From Atrina japonica (lineage: Eukaryota > Mollusca > Bivalvia > Pterioida > Pinnidae): a stretch of 64,000 nucleotides of DNA. Positions within the stretch are counted from its first letter, which is position 1. Each line of letters opens with the position of its first letter. The stretch is from NCBI GenBank assembly GCA_030159075.1, contig BROG01000228.1:372001-436000 (forward strand), written 5' to 3'. The position numbers were made by a program, and so were the translations under genes. This document shows, piece by piece, positions 36,998 through 49,102 of the stretch. Below the pieces are notes generated by a model. The model was not told the DNA's origin. It ran no database searches and saw nothing but the letters and a program-made list of their open reading frames with translations.

Positions 36998-38209
36998 TTA
37001 GCTCACCTGGCCCAAAGGGCCAAGTGAGCTATTGCTATAGCCAAATGTCTGTCATTAGTCGTCATCGTCTGTCGCTTAACTTTTGCATTTAAACATCTTC
37101 TTCTCAAGAACCAGTGGGCCAATTTTAACCAAACTTGGCTTATAGCATTCCCATATAAAGTCGCATGAAGTTTGCGAAAAAAAAAAAGGGATAGGAGCCA
37201 TATGGGCCCCAAAATGGACCAGAAAGGACCAAAACTTGGTACATCTTTAAAAATCTTCTTCTCATGAACCAATGATCAGATGAGTTTCAAATTTTGTGTG
37301 CATGATTGTAAAGTATCTACAAAGTTTGGAAATCAAAATGAAATCTGTCCATAAATGAGCCACTAGAGGGCGCTTCAGTAACACAGTGTACATTTGTATT
37401 ACAAATTGTTTAATAACACACAACTAATCAACTTTTTGTATACAAAGATATGATGAGAAATTTATTAGGAAATGTCTAAGAATCATTTTAACAAAATTTT
37501 GAAGTCAAGGTCACAGGCACCGAAGTAAATGTTGGTTTTTTTTTTGTAAAATTTTTTGACATTTTTTACTACTTCTCCAGAGAACCATTGGACCAATTTG
37601 ACCCAAACTTGACTGGAAGTATAACCATGTAAAGCAACATAATGTTTGTGGATGAAAAGGGGCTAAGACCAAACATTGCTGCCATGGCTAAATATAGAAC
37701 AAATGAGTCAGCAGACATTTTTGATTTAATACATGTATCTCCAAAATTGTTAAAGCTAAAGAAAAAAAAACATTACCCTTAAATGAGTGGCTTGCCAAAA
37801 TCTACAAATATTTTATTTTGGTGGAAATTGTAGGGACGACTCTTATGCAAGTAGGGTTGACTCTTATGCAAGTTATTTCCCCCTTTTTATGGGTTTTTCA
37901 TGTTTTTGGCATTATCTTGAAAAGTATAATAGGTATCCTTGTGAAAGTAAAAGTGAAAGAAGCTGTTGTTAATATCTTGAAAGATCTTCTTTTCAATGTT
38001 AATTTTTTTTCATGAATTTTCATGCTTTTGGTTGCTTTTCAGTATATTGTCAGTAAAATACATTTCACTCAGGTGATTATTAAGGCCCAATGAGCCAACT
38101 GTTTTTCATGTTTATTAGCCATTTTATCTTTTAGCACATTTTTTATGTTTTTTGCAATGTTGACCAATTTTGCCAGGTGAGCGACTTAAGACCCCTTGGG
38201 CTTCTTTTA
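36998..38209 (+). mobile_element. 'agctcacctgg' repeat element, full length
   Basis: The 5' hairpin (37000-37030) is agctcacctggccc/gggccaagtgagct. Internal blocks include cttcttctcaagaaccagtg and accaaacttggct. The 3' end is gccaggtgagcgac, the hairpin aagaccc/gggctt (38188-38203) and cttctttt. It carries no reverse transcriptase or transposase frame, so it is non-autonomous. Confidence 0.75.
37360..37373 (+). promoter_or_regulatory. CTCF-like core motif inside a repeat element
   Basis: The 14 bases ccactagagggcgc fit the canonical animal CTCF core (CCASYAGRKGGCRS) at every position. The site lies within the element at 36998-38209, so its occupancy is only a prediction. Confidence 0.4.
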
Positions 38210-38228
38210 TTATCTTTTACATGTATCT

Positions 38229-38449
38229 ACTACAGGGGAAATTTTCGCTTGTGGTTTTTTTCCCCCTCTTTTTACAACAGAATAAATATTCACTCCATCT
38301 TAGATTTGCAGTTAATCTCATGCATGGCATGTTTGTCCACACTTAAATTGTTTACCTTGAAATTTTTACTTTCATGCTAAATTTGCCCTCTCATCTAAGG
38401 GCAAAAATGGTGACAATTAAATGGGAGTGAAAACTTAAAGCATACAGTA
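38229..38449 (+). mobile_element. short MITE ('attttcgctcctggttattt' family)
   Basis: It starts ctacaggggaaattttcgct and ends ggagtgaaaacttaaagcat before acagta, an inverted terminal repeat pair. It lies directly after the element ending at 38209. Confidence 0.5.
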
Positions 38450-38546
38450 TTTAATTTGGGCCCACATTATAATGCTGAAGCTCTATTCGAAATATTTCTG
38501 GTCAGATAGATGGAAGGCTGTCTCTCAGGATTACTTCCACTGCATG

Positions 38547-39016
38547 TATAATGGAACTTTGATGAGTCGAACTTCAATGATTCAAATTTCCTGATGTTTT
38601 GGTGCTATTCACAAAGTGCTGAATAATTTTGTTATTTAACAATACCCATAAACATTTTATGATTCAAACTTTTATAAGTTGAATTTCTCGATGTTTGAAT
38701 AAAATACTTGGCCCTTGTCTATAAAAATAACAAATTTTCCTATGAATAATTCAGAGTTCAAATTTACAATTGGCTCAAATCATCCTTTCTCATAAAGACT
38801 CAATGTTTTTATTTCACAAAAATTAAGTTAATTTTAACACTAATTTTAATCGTAACAACTGTATATGTCTTAAATGGTTTAGAAGTAGTCATATACACCT
38901 TATAAAACTTTTGAAACCTATGGTTCTGGGTTGCCATCCATGAGTCGAACTCCTAATGTTTCAAACTTTTCTAGGTGGTCTCAAAATGAACTTTGATTCA
39001 TCAAAGTTTTACTGTA
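38547..39016 (+). mobile_element. 470-bp element with TIRs (aactttgatgagtcgaa)
   Basis: The left end is tataatggaactttgatgag and the right end, read inverted, is tacagtaaaactttgatgaa. A partial relative of the left end occurs at 34911-34950. No coding frame is seen. Confidence 0.6.
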
Positions 39017-39071
39017 TGTTTAGGGTTTCATTCAAGTATGCATATATATCTAGGTATCTGTAAAATTAGTA

Positions 39072-39687
39072 TACAGTAGAACCTTGCTATTAAGACCACT
39101 TAACAGACAGACTGAGCGGTTTCCTAAGTCAGACGGTCTGAACTTATTTGTAAAATTGACATTTTTGAAGAAAAATACAAAAAAGTAAGATTTTACCTTT
39201 ATATTTCAGTCATGCCTCAGGAGTTAGAGTTTCAATATATTTTCATTATTTTCACATTTTGTACAAGGAAGACCTTAATTTTTGTATGTGCATGATTATT
39301 TTGCAGTTGAAATAATTTAAGCAAAATATTCTCACCTCTAAAAATTTTAGCACAAACATGGCATGAGAGGGGTAAAACATGCCATCTTGGTTTCCATGGC
39401 AATGGGTTATGCTGCTGCATTAATACCTTCTTGTATTGTAAAGCTGTATCATGATAAGTCTCAACAACAAAAATAATGAAAATATGAGATGGTGATAAAT
39501 TGCCCCCCTTCCTGAATTTTACAAAAAATCGGTTAACATTTATTGGAATTTTCTCAAGAGACTGAATATTTGTGGTCTTGTAAGTGAGTTGGTCCTTAGG
39601 TGTGGTTCCTTTATAAGCCCTTTTGTCACTGGGAAGCTCATTTCTTCCTTTACAGGTAGCTAAAATATACAAATAAGTTTCACTGTA
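39072..39687 (+). mobile_element. 616-bp element with TACAGT ends
   Basis: It starts tacagtagaaccttgctatt and ends aagtttcactgta. The interior has gaccacttaacagacagact on the left and gtggtcttgtaagtgagttg on the right, giving loose inverted symmetry. The 154-codon open frame on the minus strand lies within it and resembles no family I know. Confidence 0.45.
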
Positions 39688-40261
39688 TTCTAACATACCG
39701 AGTTTAACATTTACAACTCATAATTCTAAAACAGTGTGGTGTCAGTACTGTTTTGGATATTATACAAATATTTTTTTGTTTGCAGATTGAGTTTGCCAAT
39801 CAGAATTTTTAAACAAAGATTTTCAGTGTTACAAGTTAATCCTGAAGCATTTGGGCACTCTTGAGTCTAGCAATCGTTTTACAATGGTCATTAGTCGGAC
39901 GTGTATAGGTAAATGGTGTTTGTATTATACATACACTTGTTTACATAAAAAAAAAATCTTTGCAGGAGAGCTACAGGTAAAAGCTGTTGCGTAATCTTAG
40001 GTGAAAAAGTAAACATTAGCAAGTTAATATAATCAGCAGGTAGATAAACCCCAGAACATTCTTTGTTGGATTAATGAGGGGAGTATTAACGGTAAATAAA
40101 TAATAGCTTATATACAGACAAGTGTTGATATCTTAGTGTAAACTTTAAAATTGTGTTAATGACTTTAAAAAGTCAACAAACTGGACTATGTCAGAGAGAC
40201 ATTCAGAGGTACATAAATTTGTATTTGGTCAAACATTTCATTAGCAAAACAATTGTAGGTT

Positions 40262-40545
40262 TCAAGTCTGAGTGGGAGCAGGCCTGGCACACTCGACTCT
40301 TGAACGTGAGGTTATGGTTCGAGTCCAGTTGGCGGCAGGTCGCTTTCTTGTCCTTCAGATGAGACACTAAAAACCGAGGCTCCATGTCACAGAAGGTGTC
40401 GGCACATTAAACAACCCTCACTGCCCAATGGCCATAAGTGCCGAGCATAGGCCAAAATTTGAAGCCCTTCACTTGCATTTGGTGACAACTCCATATGAGT
40501 GAAAGATTCTTGAGTGGGACATTACAACAATAAAACAACATCAGG
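40262..40545 (+). mobile_element. second SINE family with perfect B box
   Basis: This element differs from the SINEs above. It has a perfect B box, ggttcgagtcc (40316-40326), a body with cagatgagacactaaaaacc and ccaaaatttgaagcccttca, and a tail gagtgggacattacaacaat followed by A-rich units. It also carries the catatgagtgaaagattctt block. Confidence 0.7.
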
Positions 40546-40860
40546 CCTGAGTGGTAAGACTATGTACAGTGTAAACTGTTATAAGAGACCATACAAAGGA
40601 AGATGAACAAAAAGTCTCATATGGCAGACTGACTCTTTATTCAAGTGACCCAAATATATTGTAAAAATAAGTTAGAAATAAAAAAAAGTTTGGTTTACAT
40701 CTTTCTTCAAACTAACTCAATCATTTCCTGGACACATTTTAGGAAATTTAAGTGAGTTTTAATGATTGACTTTTATATTAGTAAAAATTTGTATCTTGGG
40801 TACAATAATGTATATTTAGCCATATCCTGCTGTATCAATTTGTGTTTAGTACCATATAGT

Positions 40861-42366
40861 CTGCCTCAGCCACCTCCTGTTTTAAGTCTGCTGTATCAAT
40901 GTGTTTATTTTGTTCTGCCTCAGCCATCTCCTGTATTAAGTCTGCTGTATCAATATATGTTTATTTTGTTCTGCCTCAGCCATCGCCTGTATTAAGTCTG
41001 CTATATCAATATATGTTTATTTTGTTCTGCCTCAGCCATCGCCTGTATTAAGTCTGCTGTATCAATATATGTTTATTTTGTTCTGCCTCAGCCATCTCCT
41101 GTATTAAGTCTGCTATATCAATATATGTTTATTTTGTTCTTCCTCAGCCATCGCCTGTATTAAGTCTGCTGTATCAATATGTGTTTATTTTGTTCTGCCT
41201 CAGCCATCTTCTCTATTAAGTCTCTGCTGTACCAATGTGTTTATTTTGTTCTGCCTCAGCCATCTCCTGTATTAAGTCTCCATTGTACAAATATATGTTT
41301 ATTTTGTTCTGCCTCAGCCATCTCCTGTATTAAGTCTCCGTTGTACAAATATGTGTTTATTTTGTTCTGCCTTAATCATCTCCTGTATTAAGTCTCCGTT
41401 GTACCAATGTTTATTTTGTTCTGCCTCAGTCATCACCTCAGCCATCAATCCTGTATTTTGTTCTCTCCATTGTACAAATATTAATCTGTTGTACAAATAT
41501 ATGTTTATTTTGTTCTGCCTCAGCCATCTCTTGTATTAAGTCTCCGTTGTACAAATATGTGTTTATTTTGTTCTGCCTCAGCCATCTCCTATATTAAGTC
41601 GCCGTTGTACCAATATGTTTATTTTGTTCTGTCTCAGCCATCTCCTGTATTAAGTCTCCGTTGTACAAATATGTGTTTATTTTGTTCTGCCTTAGTCAAC
41701 TCCTGTATTAAGTCTCCGTTGTACCAGTATGTTTATTTTGTTCTGTCTCAGCCATCTCCTATATTAAGTCTGTTGTACCAATATGTGTTTAGTTTTGTAC
41801 CAATATTTTATTTTGTTCTGCCTTAGTCATCTCCTGTATTAAGTCTCCGTTGTACCAATATGTTTATTTTGTTCTGCCTCAGCCATCACCTGTATTAAGT
41901 CTACGTTGTACCAATATGTGTTTATTTTGTTCTGCCTCAGCCATCACCTGTATTAAGTCTCCGTTGTACCAATATGTGTTTATTTTGTTCTGCCTCAGCC
42001 ATCACCTGTATTAAGTCTACGTTGTACCAATATGTGTTTATTTTGTTCTGCCTCAGTCATCACCTGTATTAAGTCTGTTGTACCAATATGTGTTTATTTT
42101 GTTCTGCCTCAGCCATCTCCTGTATTAAGTCTGTTGTACCAATATGTGTTTATTTTGTTCTGCCTCAGCCATCTCCTGTATTAAGTCTACGTTGTACCAA
42201 TATGTGTTTGTTTTGTTCTGCCTCAGCCATCTCCTGTATTAAGTCTGTTGTACCAATATGTTTATTTTGTTCTGCCTCAGTCATCACCTGTATTAAGTCT
42301 CCGTTGTACCAATATGTATACCGTGAGTTATTGTATTTTGCCTCAGCCATCTACTGTATTAAGTGA
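40861..42366 (+). repeat. tandem array, about 26 units of 56-59 bp
   Basis: Each unit reads tttattttgttctgcctcag, then ccatctcctgtattaagtct, then ctgctgtatcaatatgtg or ccgttgtaccaatatgtg. The early units use 'gctgtatcaa' and the later ones 'cgttgtacca', so there are two subfamilies. The open frames over it in several phases are repeat artefacts. Confidence 0.95.
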
Positions 42367-43071
42367 GTCTATTCCATGTGCAACCTCTATATGGATGCCC
42401 AATTCAAGATTTCAACTTCATTTCCTATTAAATGTCATGCCATGCCCATTAGTGTACTGTTGTTGGTCATCTGTAACCCATTTTACCTCTTGTAATTTAA
42501 GTCAGCAATTTTCATTGTTAACTTATTAATACCAACACATGTAGGTGAACTGATAGAATGTCAGCTGTCACCTGTAGTCCAGGTAAACAATCCTGCAATT
42601 AATTTTTGCAACACAAGACTCCAGTCAGCCTCCATGGATAGTAATTGGGTATCAATAATCCTAAGTAAAAAATTAGAAAATTATTCATGCTTGATATTTC
42701 AGAGGAGAAATACATTGTCATTGACCAGTTAAAATTTTATTTAATTTTAGATGTCATCTACATACAGTTGAACCTGGATACATTGAAATTGAAGGGGAAT
42801 TTTTCTTTCAAATAAACAGGGGTTTCAAAATAACAGGGTTATATTGATAATAAAGAAATTTGACTGGAAAATCAAAATCATTTAAAATTAAGCTGGATTT
42901 TGGTGTCGTAGGCTTTGACTGTATTTTAATGTTAAAGTGTATGGCCATCATTTAAAAATTATTGGTTTTGTTTTGTTTTTTTTAAACTGTATTTTATTCT
43001 TTGAATATACATAGTAAAACATTGAAGTAAAAGATCGAGCAAAAAGAATTTTTTTTAGATACATTAAACTG

Positions 43072-43161
43072 TTAATTCAATTACCCCTAAAGACACATTT
43101 GGACTGGTCAAAGTCATTGATTTACAGAAGAGTCCATTGTTTTTAGGGGTTGATGAGTTAA
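43072..43161 (+). mobile_element. 90-bp MITE, TTAA-ended family
   Basis: It starts ttaattcaattacccctaaa, contains gatttacagaagagtccatt and ends ggggttgatgagttaa. It is one of the two best-preserved copies. Confidence 0.7.
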
Positions 43162-43350
43162 AGCTTTTTCCTCCTATTTGATGTGCTTTACTGATAGTTT
43201 TAGAAATAGGAGTGTCAGTAGGCAGTTGTTAAATAAAAAATGTTAATTTTGATCCATAAATTGGATGAAATTTTAGATTTTTTGATAAGTAAAAAAGTGA
43301 TATCATACAAGGCCAAAAGATAATCTAAATGTATTCCTAAATCTATCATT

Positions 43351-43484
43351 GAGTAACCACTGTAAAAAGATGACTATCTATCTTTAAGTAACCACTGTAA
43401 AAAGATGACTATCTATCATAGAGTAACCACTGTAAAAAGATGACTATCTATCTTTAAGTAACCACTGTAAAAAGATGACTATCT
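43351..43484 (+). repeat. four tandem 35-bp units
   Basis: The unit agtaaccactgtaaaaagat + gactatctatc begins at 43352, 43387, 43422 and 43457. Alternate units differ by 'atag' versus 'ttta', so the higher-order period is 70 bp. Confidence 0.9.
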
Positions 43485-43765
43485 TAGCTTTGGAGTATTT
43501 GATTTTGACAGGTGTGTGAATTCATCTCTAGCAGCTTTATTTTCCATCCAATTAGAACTAAATGAAGATAAGTCTGTAGAAAAGATCATGTATTTGTGTG
43601 TTAAGAGTTGTTAATTGAAAATTTATGACAGATAATGATTACTAATCGGTCTGATGGGAATAGCTTACAGACTTTGTTGGTCAGGCAAACTAATTAAAGT
43701 AAAGAAAATGACATGGATAAGCGCTAGGTATGCTACATGATAATGTATTTATTGAAACTGATTAA

Positions 43766-45242
43766 AGGTCATAGGAAATGATTTTTATAAAATTTTTGTA
43801 AAGTAAAAACTTATGAAGAAAATACATATTTAAAAAGATCTGCACACTTTTAAAAAAATGTATCTTATCATACAGCGTTGTTTGGGCGCCTTTTACAGTT
43901 TCTACAGACCTCGAGAAACACCATGCAGGTTATCCCGCCTGTCTGTGACATCACACGTGTACTATATGTCACAAGAATTCAATGGACAGGGATAGATGTA
44001 AAGTTACACCCCCACTTTTGCCGGCATATTTACTACTAATCTATCTCAATGGGCGAGGTGTGAAAATTGTTGAAGTGTGAAGACTGAGTTGTCTTATCGA
44101 TTTACTAATAAGTCAGTGAAAGTTTAGAAGAAAAGTTTTAATAAGTTGGGAAGTAGTCACCTTTTTATTATTATTACCTGTAGATTTACTGACGCTACAT
44201 ATTAACATGTGATCGCATATAGTTGTTAAAAGAAAATAGACTAATAAACAAGTAGCTTAATTGTTTTACATTGGAAAATGGAGAAACCAACTTTTTATAC
44301 AAGTATTTGCTATCTATTTTTTTAATATGTTAATATAATAATCACAACTTGAGAATATGAAATTATAAAAACGTAAATTCTGAAGATTCTGATTCTTAAA
44401 TGTAAATTTACATATAAAATTTACTTTGAAATATACATTGGTAACTGATACAGTAAAAATTGTCGCTATCAACCAAAATTTGGGAAAATTTATTTTTTTA
44501 GTATTTCACTTACTCCACTCATAAATATATGGAAGGGAATAATCCCCTTCTCTAATTTAAAAAAATTTATATTTTCTTATATTAAAAATAGGGAAGAAAT
44601 TCCACTTTGACTTAAAAGCCACTGGGGAATTGATTGCCTTTTTAAATACATGTATTAAAAAATTATTTTTAATATTAATAAGTTGAATGTTTTATATTAA
44701 AAATAATTTTTAATAAATGTATAAGAAAATAACTTTTTAAAATGAAAACAAACAAAAGTATATACATTATACAGGGCAAGTACTACATATTCTGGTGAAT
44801 TGATCATGGAATAATTTTACAGTTGAAAATATTTTGATATTACATTATAACAGAACGTAGACATCTAATAAAAGCTAACATTTACACAGTTTTATTATAA
44901 TTTATGATAATTTCATAAAATCACAAGCATGAAAAAGTGAGCCATCTGAATATTAAATACTAGGTTGTAAACTCGTATCATAATACACATGTACCGCTAT
45001 CATAGTCAGCAACTGTGATTTGAGTGCTGAATAACGACTGGATTAGTGGAAACTATTCACGTGTGACGTCACATCAGGGGCAATTAAGCACGCAAGCAAA
45101 ACCCAGATAAGTAAACTTTGATGACATAATAAACAGGTATCCTGTTATTTTTCACCTGAGATGATTTGGCTCTATAACATTAGATGGTTATCTTTGTGAA
45201 ATTTAAATAAAAGACAAACTTAAAAACCATTTCCTATGACCT
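43766..45242. mobile_element. 1.48-kb non-autonomous DNA transposon with 22-bp TIRs
   Basis: The left end, aggtcataggaaatgatttt(ta), is the inverse of the right end, taaaaaccatttcctatgac(ct), with one mismatch over 22 bp. Flanks are ttaa on the left and ctaa on the right, suggesting a decayed TTAA duplication. The interior is AT-rich and non-coding and has ctcgagaaacaccatgcagg near the left. It carries acacgtgta and cacgtgtgacgtcac words on either side. Confidence 0.65.
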
Positions 45243-46391
45243 CTAAGTGATCTGAATGGGGGGAGGGGGAGAGAAAGAGAGGGGGTACATGAGAGAGAGA
45301 GCAGGAGCACAGAATTTATTCTCCCACCTTGGACAGATGTATCTACCATTTTGCCTAGTCAAAATTTCTGTTGGCACCTTAGTTTGTATTGACAAGCTGC
45401 ATGCCTTAAACTGGAGGGGGTGTGGGGGGTTATTTTGTCATTCTTATGGTAAGATATCCATAGGAATATACAATTGTAGCAGGCATTAGAAAAATCAATA
45501 TAATTAAAAAATGATCTCTCATTGCTCCCATTTTCTTTTATATGTCATGTAGAGGAAATATAATGCAATACCCTATGGGTCAAATGTCAATGACCTATCG
45601 AAGGTGTGTAATGTTCATGCAATCAAAATATGACTTACAAGATTTTTAAAGAGATATAATTTATTTAGAAATAAAGAAACCGTCATTAAAAATCCTTTGG
45701 CTAGACAGTGGAGAATTTTGGCCCCAGAGTTGAGATTTCCTTGTCTTATCCACCAAAGAGGCAAAGATACATGTATAATGACATCAGATGAACTTATAGC
45801 AATGCAATGTCAGGACACCTTAATGATTTTCACACCTACAATAACATAAAATTTTGGTTTTAAGTCTAAACAAAATTCCAATTCTTATTCTTAGTTCTTT
45901 CCAACTGCTTTTCCCCCTTCTTTTTTTGTCTTAAAAACTGTAAATCCCGGATCTAATTTTAAATGGAAACATTTCCTGAGTTTCTACTTGCAAGACAAAT
46001 GTCCCAATTATTGAGTCATTGCCAGCAAACTGTTAGTTATCACAGTGTTGTGTGAAGTAGAAAAGATTGATATATAGAAATCTATCACAGTTTGTTCATT
46101 ATATACCTGTAATACAAGAACATCAATAGATATGTCAATGTGTGGACAGTAGTAAAATAAGAAGTGCATCAAAATGATTTTTTTCCTTTTGCTTATGTAT
46201 ACTTAATATTTTATTGAAACAGGGAAATCTCAAAATACACAAAACTGTTCGAAAATACAAGAAACTCTTCAAATTTATTGTTAAATGACTTCAAGTGGGA
46301 AATTTTGACTGCAAGTAGGGCAAAATGCACTTTTGTTTCATTAGGAATGGGGCCATATTTCAGCTCCCTATGATAGGGTAGAAAATTTCTG

Positions 46392-46577
46392 CACACACAC
46401 ACACATGAACATACATACACACACACACACACACATGAACATACATACACACACACACACACGAACATACATACACACACACACACACACACGCATACAT
46501 ACACACACACACACACACACATGAACATACATACACACACACACACACACGGTACAACAACACACACACACACACAA

Positions 46578-46608
<31 letters not shown>

Positions 46609-46853
46609 AACATACACACACACACACACATGAACATACATACACACACACACACACGAACATACATACACACACACACACACACACACGAACATACATA
46701 CACACACACACACACGAACATACATACACACACACACACATGAACATACATACACACACACACACACACGAACATACATACACACACACACACACACATG
46801 AACATACATACACACACACACACACACACATACACACACACACATACAAACAC

Positions 46854-46885
<32 letters not shown>

Positions 46886-46887
46886 GA

Positions 46888-46926
<39 letters not shown>

Positions 46927-46944
46927 TACACACACACACACACA

Positions 46945-46975
<31 letters not shown>

Positions 46976-47262
46976 CATGAACATACATACACACACACAC
47001 ACACACACGAATATACATACACACACACACACACACATGAACATACATACACACACACACAAACATACATACACACACACACACACACATGAACATACAT
47101 ACACACACACACACACATGAACATACATACACACACACACACACACGAACATACATACACACACACACACATATACGAACATACATACACACACACACAC
47201 ACACACATACATACACACACACACACACACACATGAACATACATACACACACACACACACGA

Positions 47263-47293
<31 letters not shown>

Positions 47294-47549
47294 ACATACA
47301 TACATACACACACACACACGAACATACATACACACACACACACACACACATGAACATACATACACACACACACACACACAACATACATACACACACACAC
47401 ACACACGAACATACATACACACACACACACACATGAACATAACATACATACACACACACACACACACACGAATATACATACACACACACACACACATGAA
47501 CACATACACACACACACACACAAACATACATACACACACACACACACAC

Positions 47550-47581
<32 letters not shown>

Positions 47582-47715
47582 GAACATACATACACACACA
47601 CACACACGAACATACATACACACACACACACATACGAACATACATACACACACACACACACGAACATACATACACACACACACACACACACGAACATACA
47701 TACACACACACACGA

Positions 47716-47791
<76 letters not shown>

Positions 47792-47874
47792 TACATACAC
47801 ACACACACACACACACACGAACATACATACACACACACACACACACGAACATACATACACACACACACACACAC
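46392..47874 (+). repeat. 1.5-kb (CA)n minisatellite with GAACATACATA spacers
   Basis: CA runs of varying length are separated by gaacatacata, or shorter acatacata, roughly every 25-35 bp. All six frames stay open for long distances (up to about 560 codons of VCVC- or HTHT-type text), purely because of the repeat. It is not coding. Confidence 0.95.
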
Positions 47875-48067
47875 TGGTGACAGAAATGATCAAACTTTTT
47901 ATTTTTCCCTACATATTTCATTTAAGTCCACAATTTTTCAAAACATTCATGTTAATTCATGTCTTAATCAAGTTTGATAAAATTTGAACAATGGAAACAG
48001 GGGAACCTGTATTGAAATTGAATCAGAAATGATTTTGTAATAAATTTTTTGAAAAAGTGTGGTTTTA

Positions 48068-48253
48068 TATGAAATATGCAGATCAGAATAAAAAGTTTCC
48101 TCTAACTTGTCACCCAGCTGTATGTTTACAAATACATGTGGTTATATATAGAGTTTATTTTATGAAATATGCAGATCAGAATAAAAAGTTTCCTCTAACT
48201 TGTCACCCAGCTGTATGTTTACAAATACATGTGGTTATATATAGAGTTTATTT
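48068..48253 (+). repeat. two tandem 93-bp copies
   Basis: The unit from tatgaaatatgcagatcaga to atatatagagtttattt occurs at 48068 and again, essentially identical, at 48161. Confidence 0.95.
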
Positions 48254-48723
48254 AATTTTTATGATCTAGTACTACAGCCAATGTATTACAACACACAGGC
48301 ACTAAAATATATACAGTATTGATTATTTATAAAGCTGAGATCCGGGATAGCTGTCAGTTACACTGTGAAGTTAGTGATCGACTGGTCAATCATGTCTTGG
48401 CTCTGAGGTTAAAACTATTTGTTGACATATTGCCAGCATGCACACACAGGCCAGATGTCAAAGTACTGTCCTGTAGTTTAGTACACCGTGTGTTAATTTT
48501 GATAAGAGATTTTATATTGATATCATACTGTTGGTGTGCTGGATATTAATGGATATTTTTATCATCAGAGATATATCTGAACAATGAAGGTAGGATTTTG
48601 ATACATTTTTTTTTATCGTTGATGCCTTCAAATGAAGAAATATAATTCAAAGGTGCATTCCATAGATTGTCATGTGTAGAGTGAAAATTTTATTTTCGCT
48701 AATTTCGTGGTTTTGGTTACTGC

Positions 48724-48919
48724 ATACCTGTAAATTTTCGCCCCTGGTTATTTTTGCCCTTTTTTGACAGGAAACATATTCACCCTGTCTTAAATTTGCC
48801 CTATTACTATAGTCTCCTGAATGGCAACTACATTGTATGTCTGTGCTTCAATTATTTAGCTTAAACATTTTATTTCGTTTTAAATTCATCCACTCACAAG
48901 TGAAAATTTCCAGGTATAC
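48724..48919 (+). mobile_element. short MITE ('attttcgctcctggttattt' family)
   Basis: It starts atacctgtaaattttcgccc and ends gtgaaaatttccaggtatac. The terminal inverted repeat is well preserved. Confidence 0.6.
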
Positions 48920-48939
48920 AATATTATTTGAATTCAACA

Positions 48940-49102
48940 TACATTGGAGCCAGTCCAATCTGCCACTGAAATGTGGTTTCTCAAGACAGGTGGATCTCAA
49001 AAGAGGTTTAATGGATTATTTCTCTGAGCGGTTTCCCTAATGTGGTCTCATAAGACAGCTGGTCTTTCATGAAGGTGGTCTCTCAAGACAGGTTCCACTA
49101 TA
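48940..49102 (+). mobile_element. short inverted-repeat element ('ggttccactgta' family)
   Basis: It begins tacattggagccagtccaat, contains ctgccactgaaatgtggttt and ends caagacaggttccactatag. Confidence 0.6.

Noticed and set aside
39232..39696. 154-codon open frame on the minus strand
   Set aside because: It lies almost wholly within the inverted-repeat element at 39072-39687 and shows no recognisable domain.
40861..42366. Repetitive protein gene (CLFCSASAISCIKS-type text)
   Set aside because: The 56-bp period is not a multiple of three and the frame shifts from unit to unit; this is a minisatellite.
46211..47893. Very long open frames (about 560 codons) of Cys/Val or His/Thr repeats on both strands
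   Set aside because: They exist in several frames at once because the (CA)n minisatellite has no stop codons; there is no domain, start context or codon bias.
48319..48549. 76-codon open frame with somewhat gene-like composition
   Set aside because: There are no convincing splice sites in phase, no recognised motif on either strand, and its length is within chance for this window.
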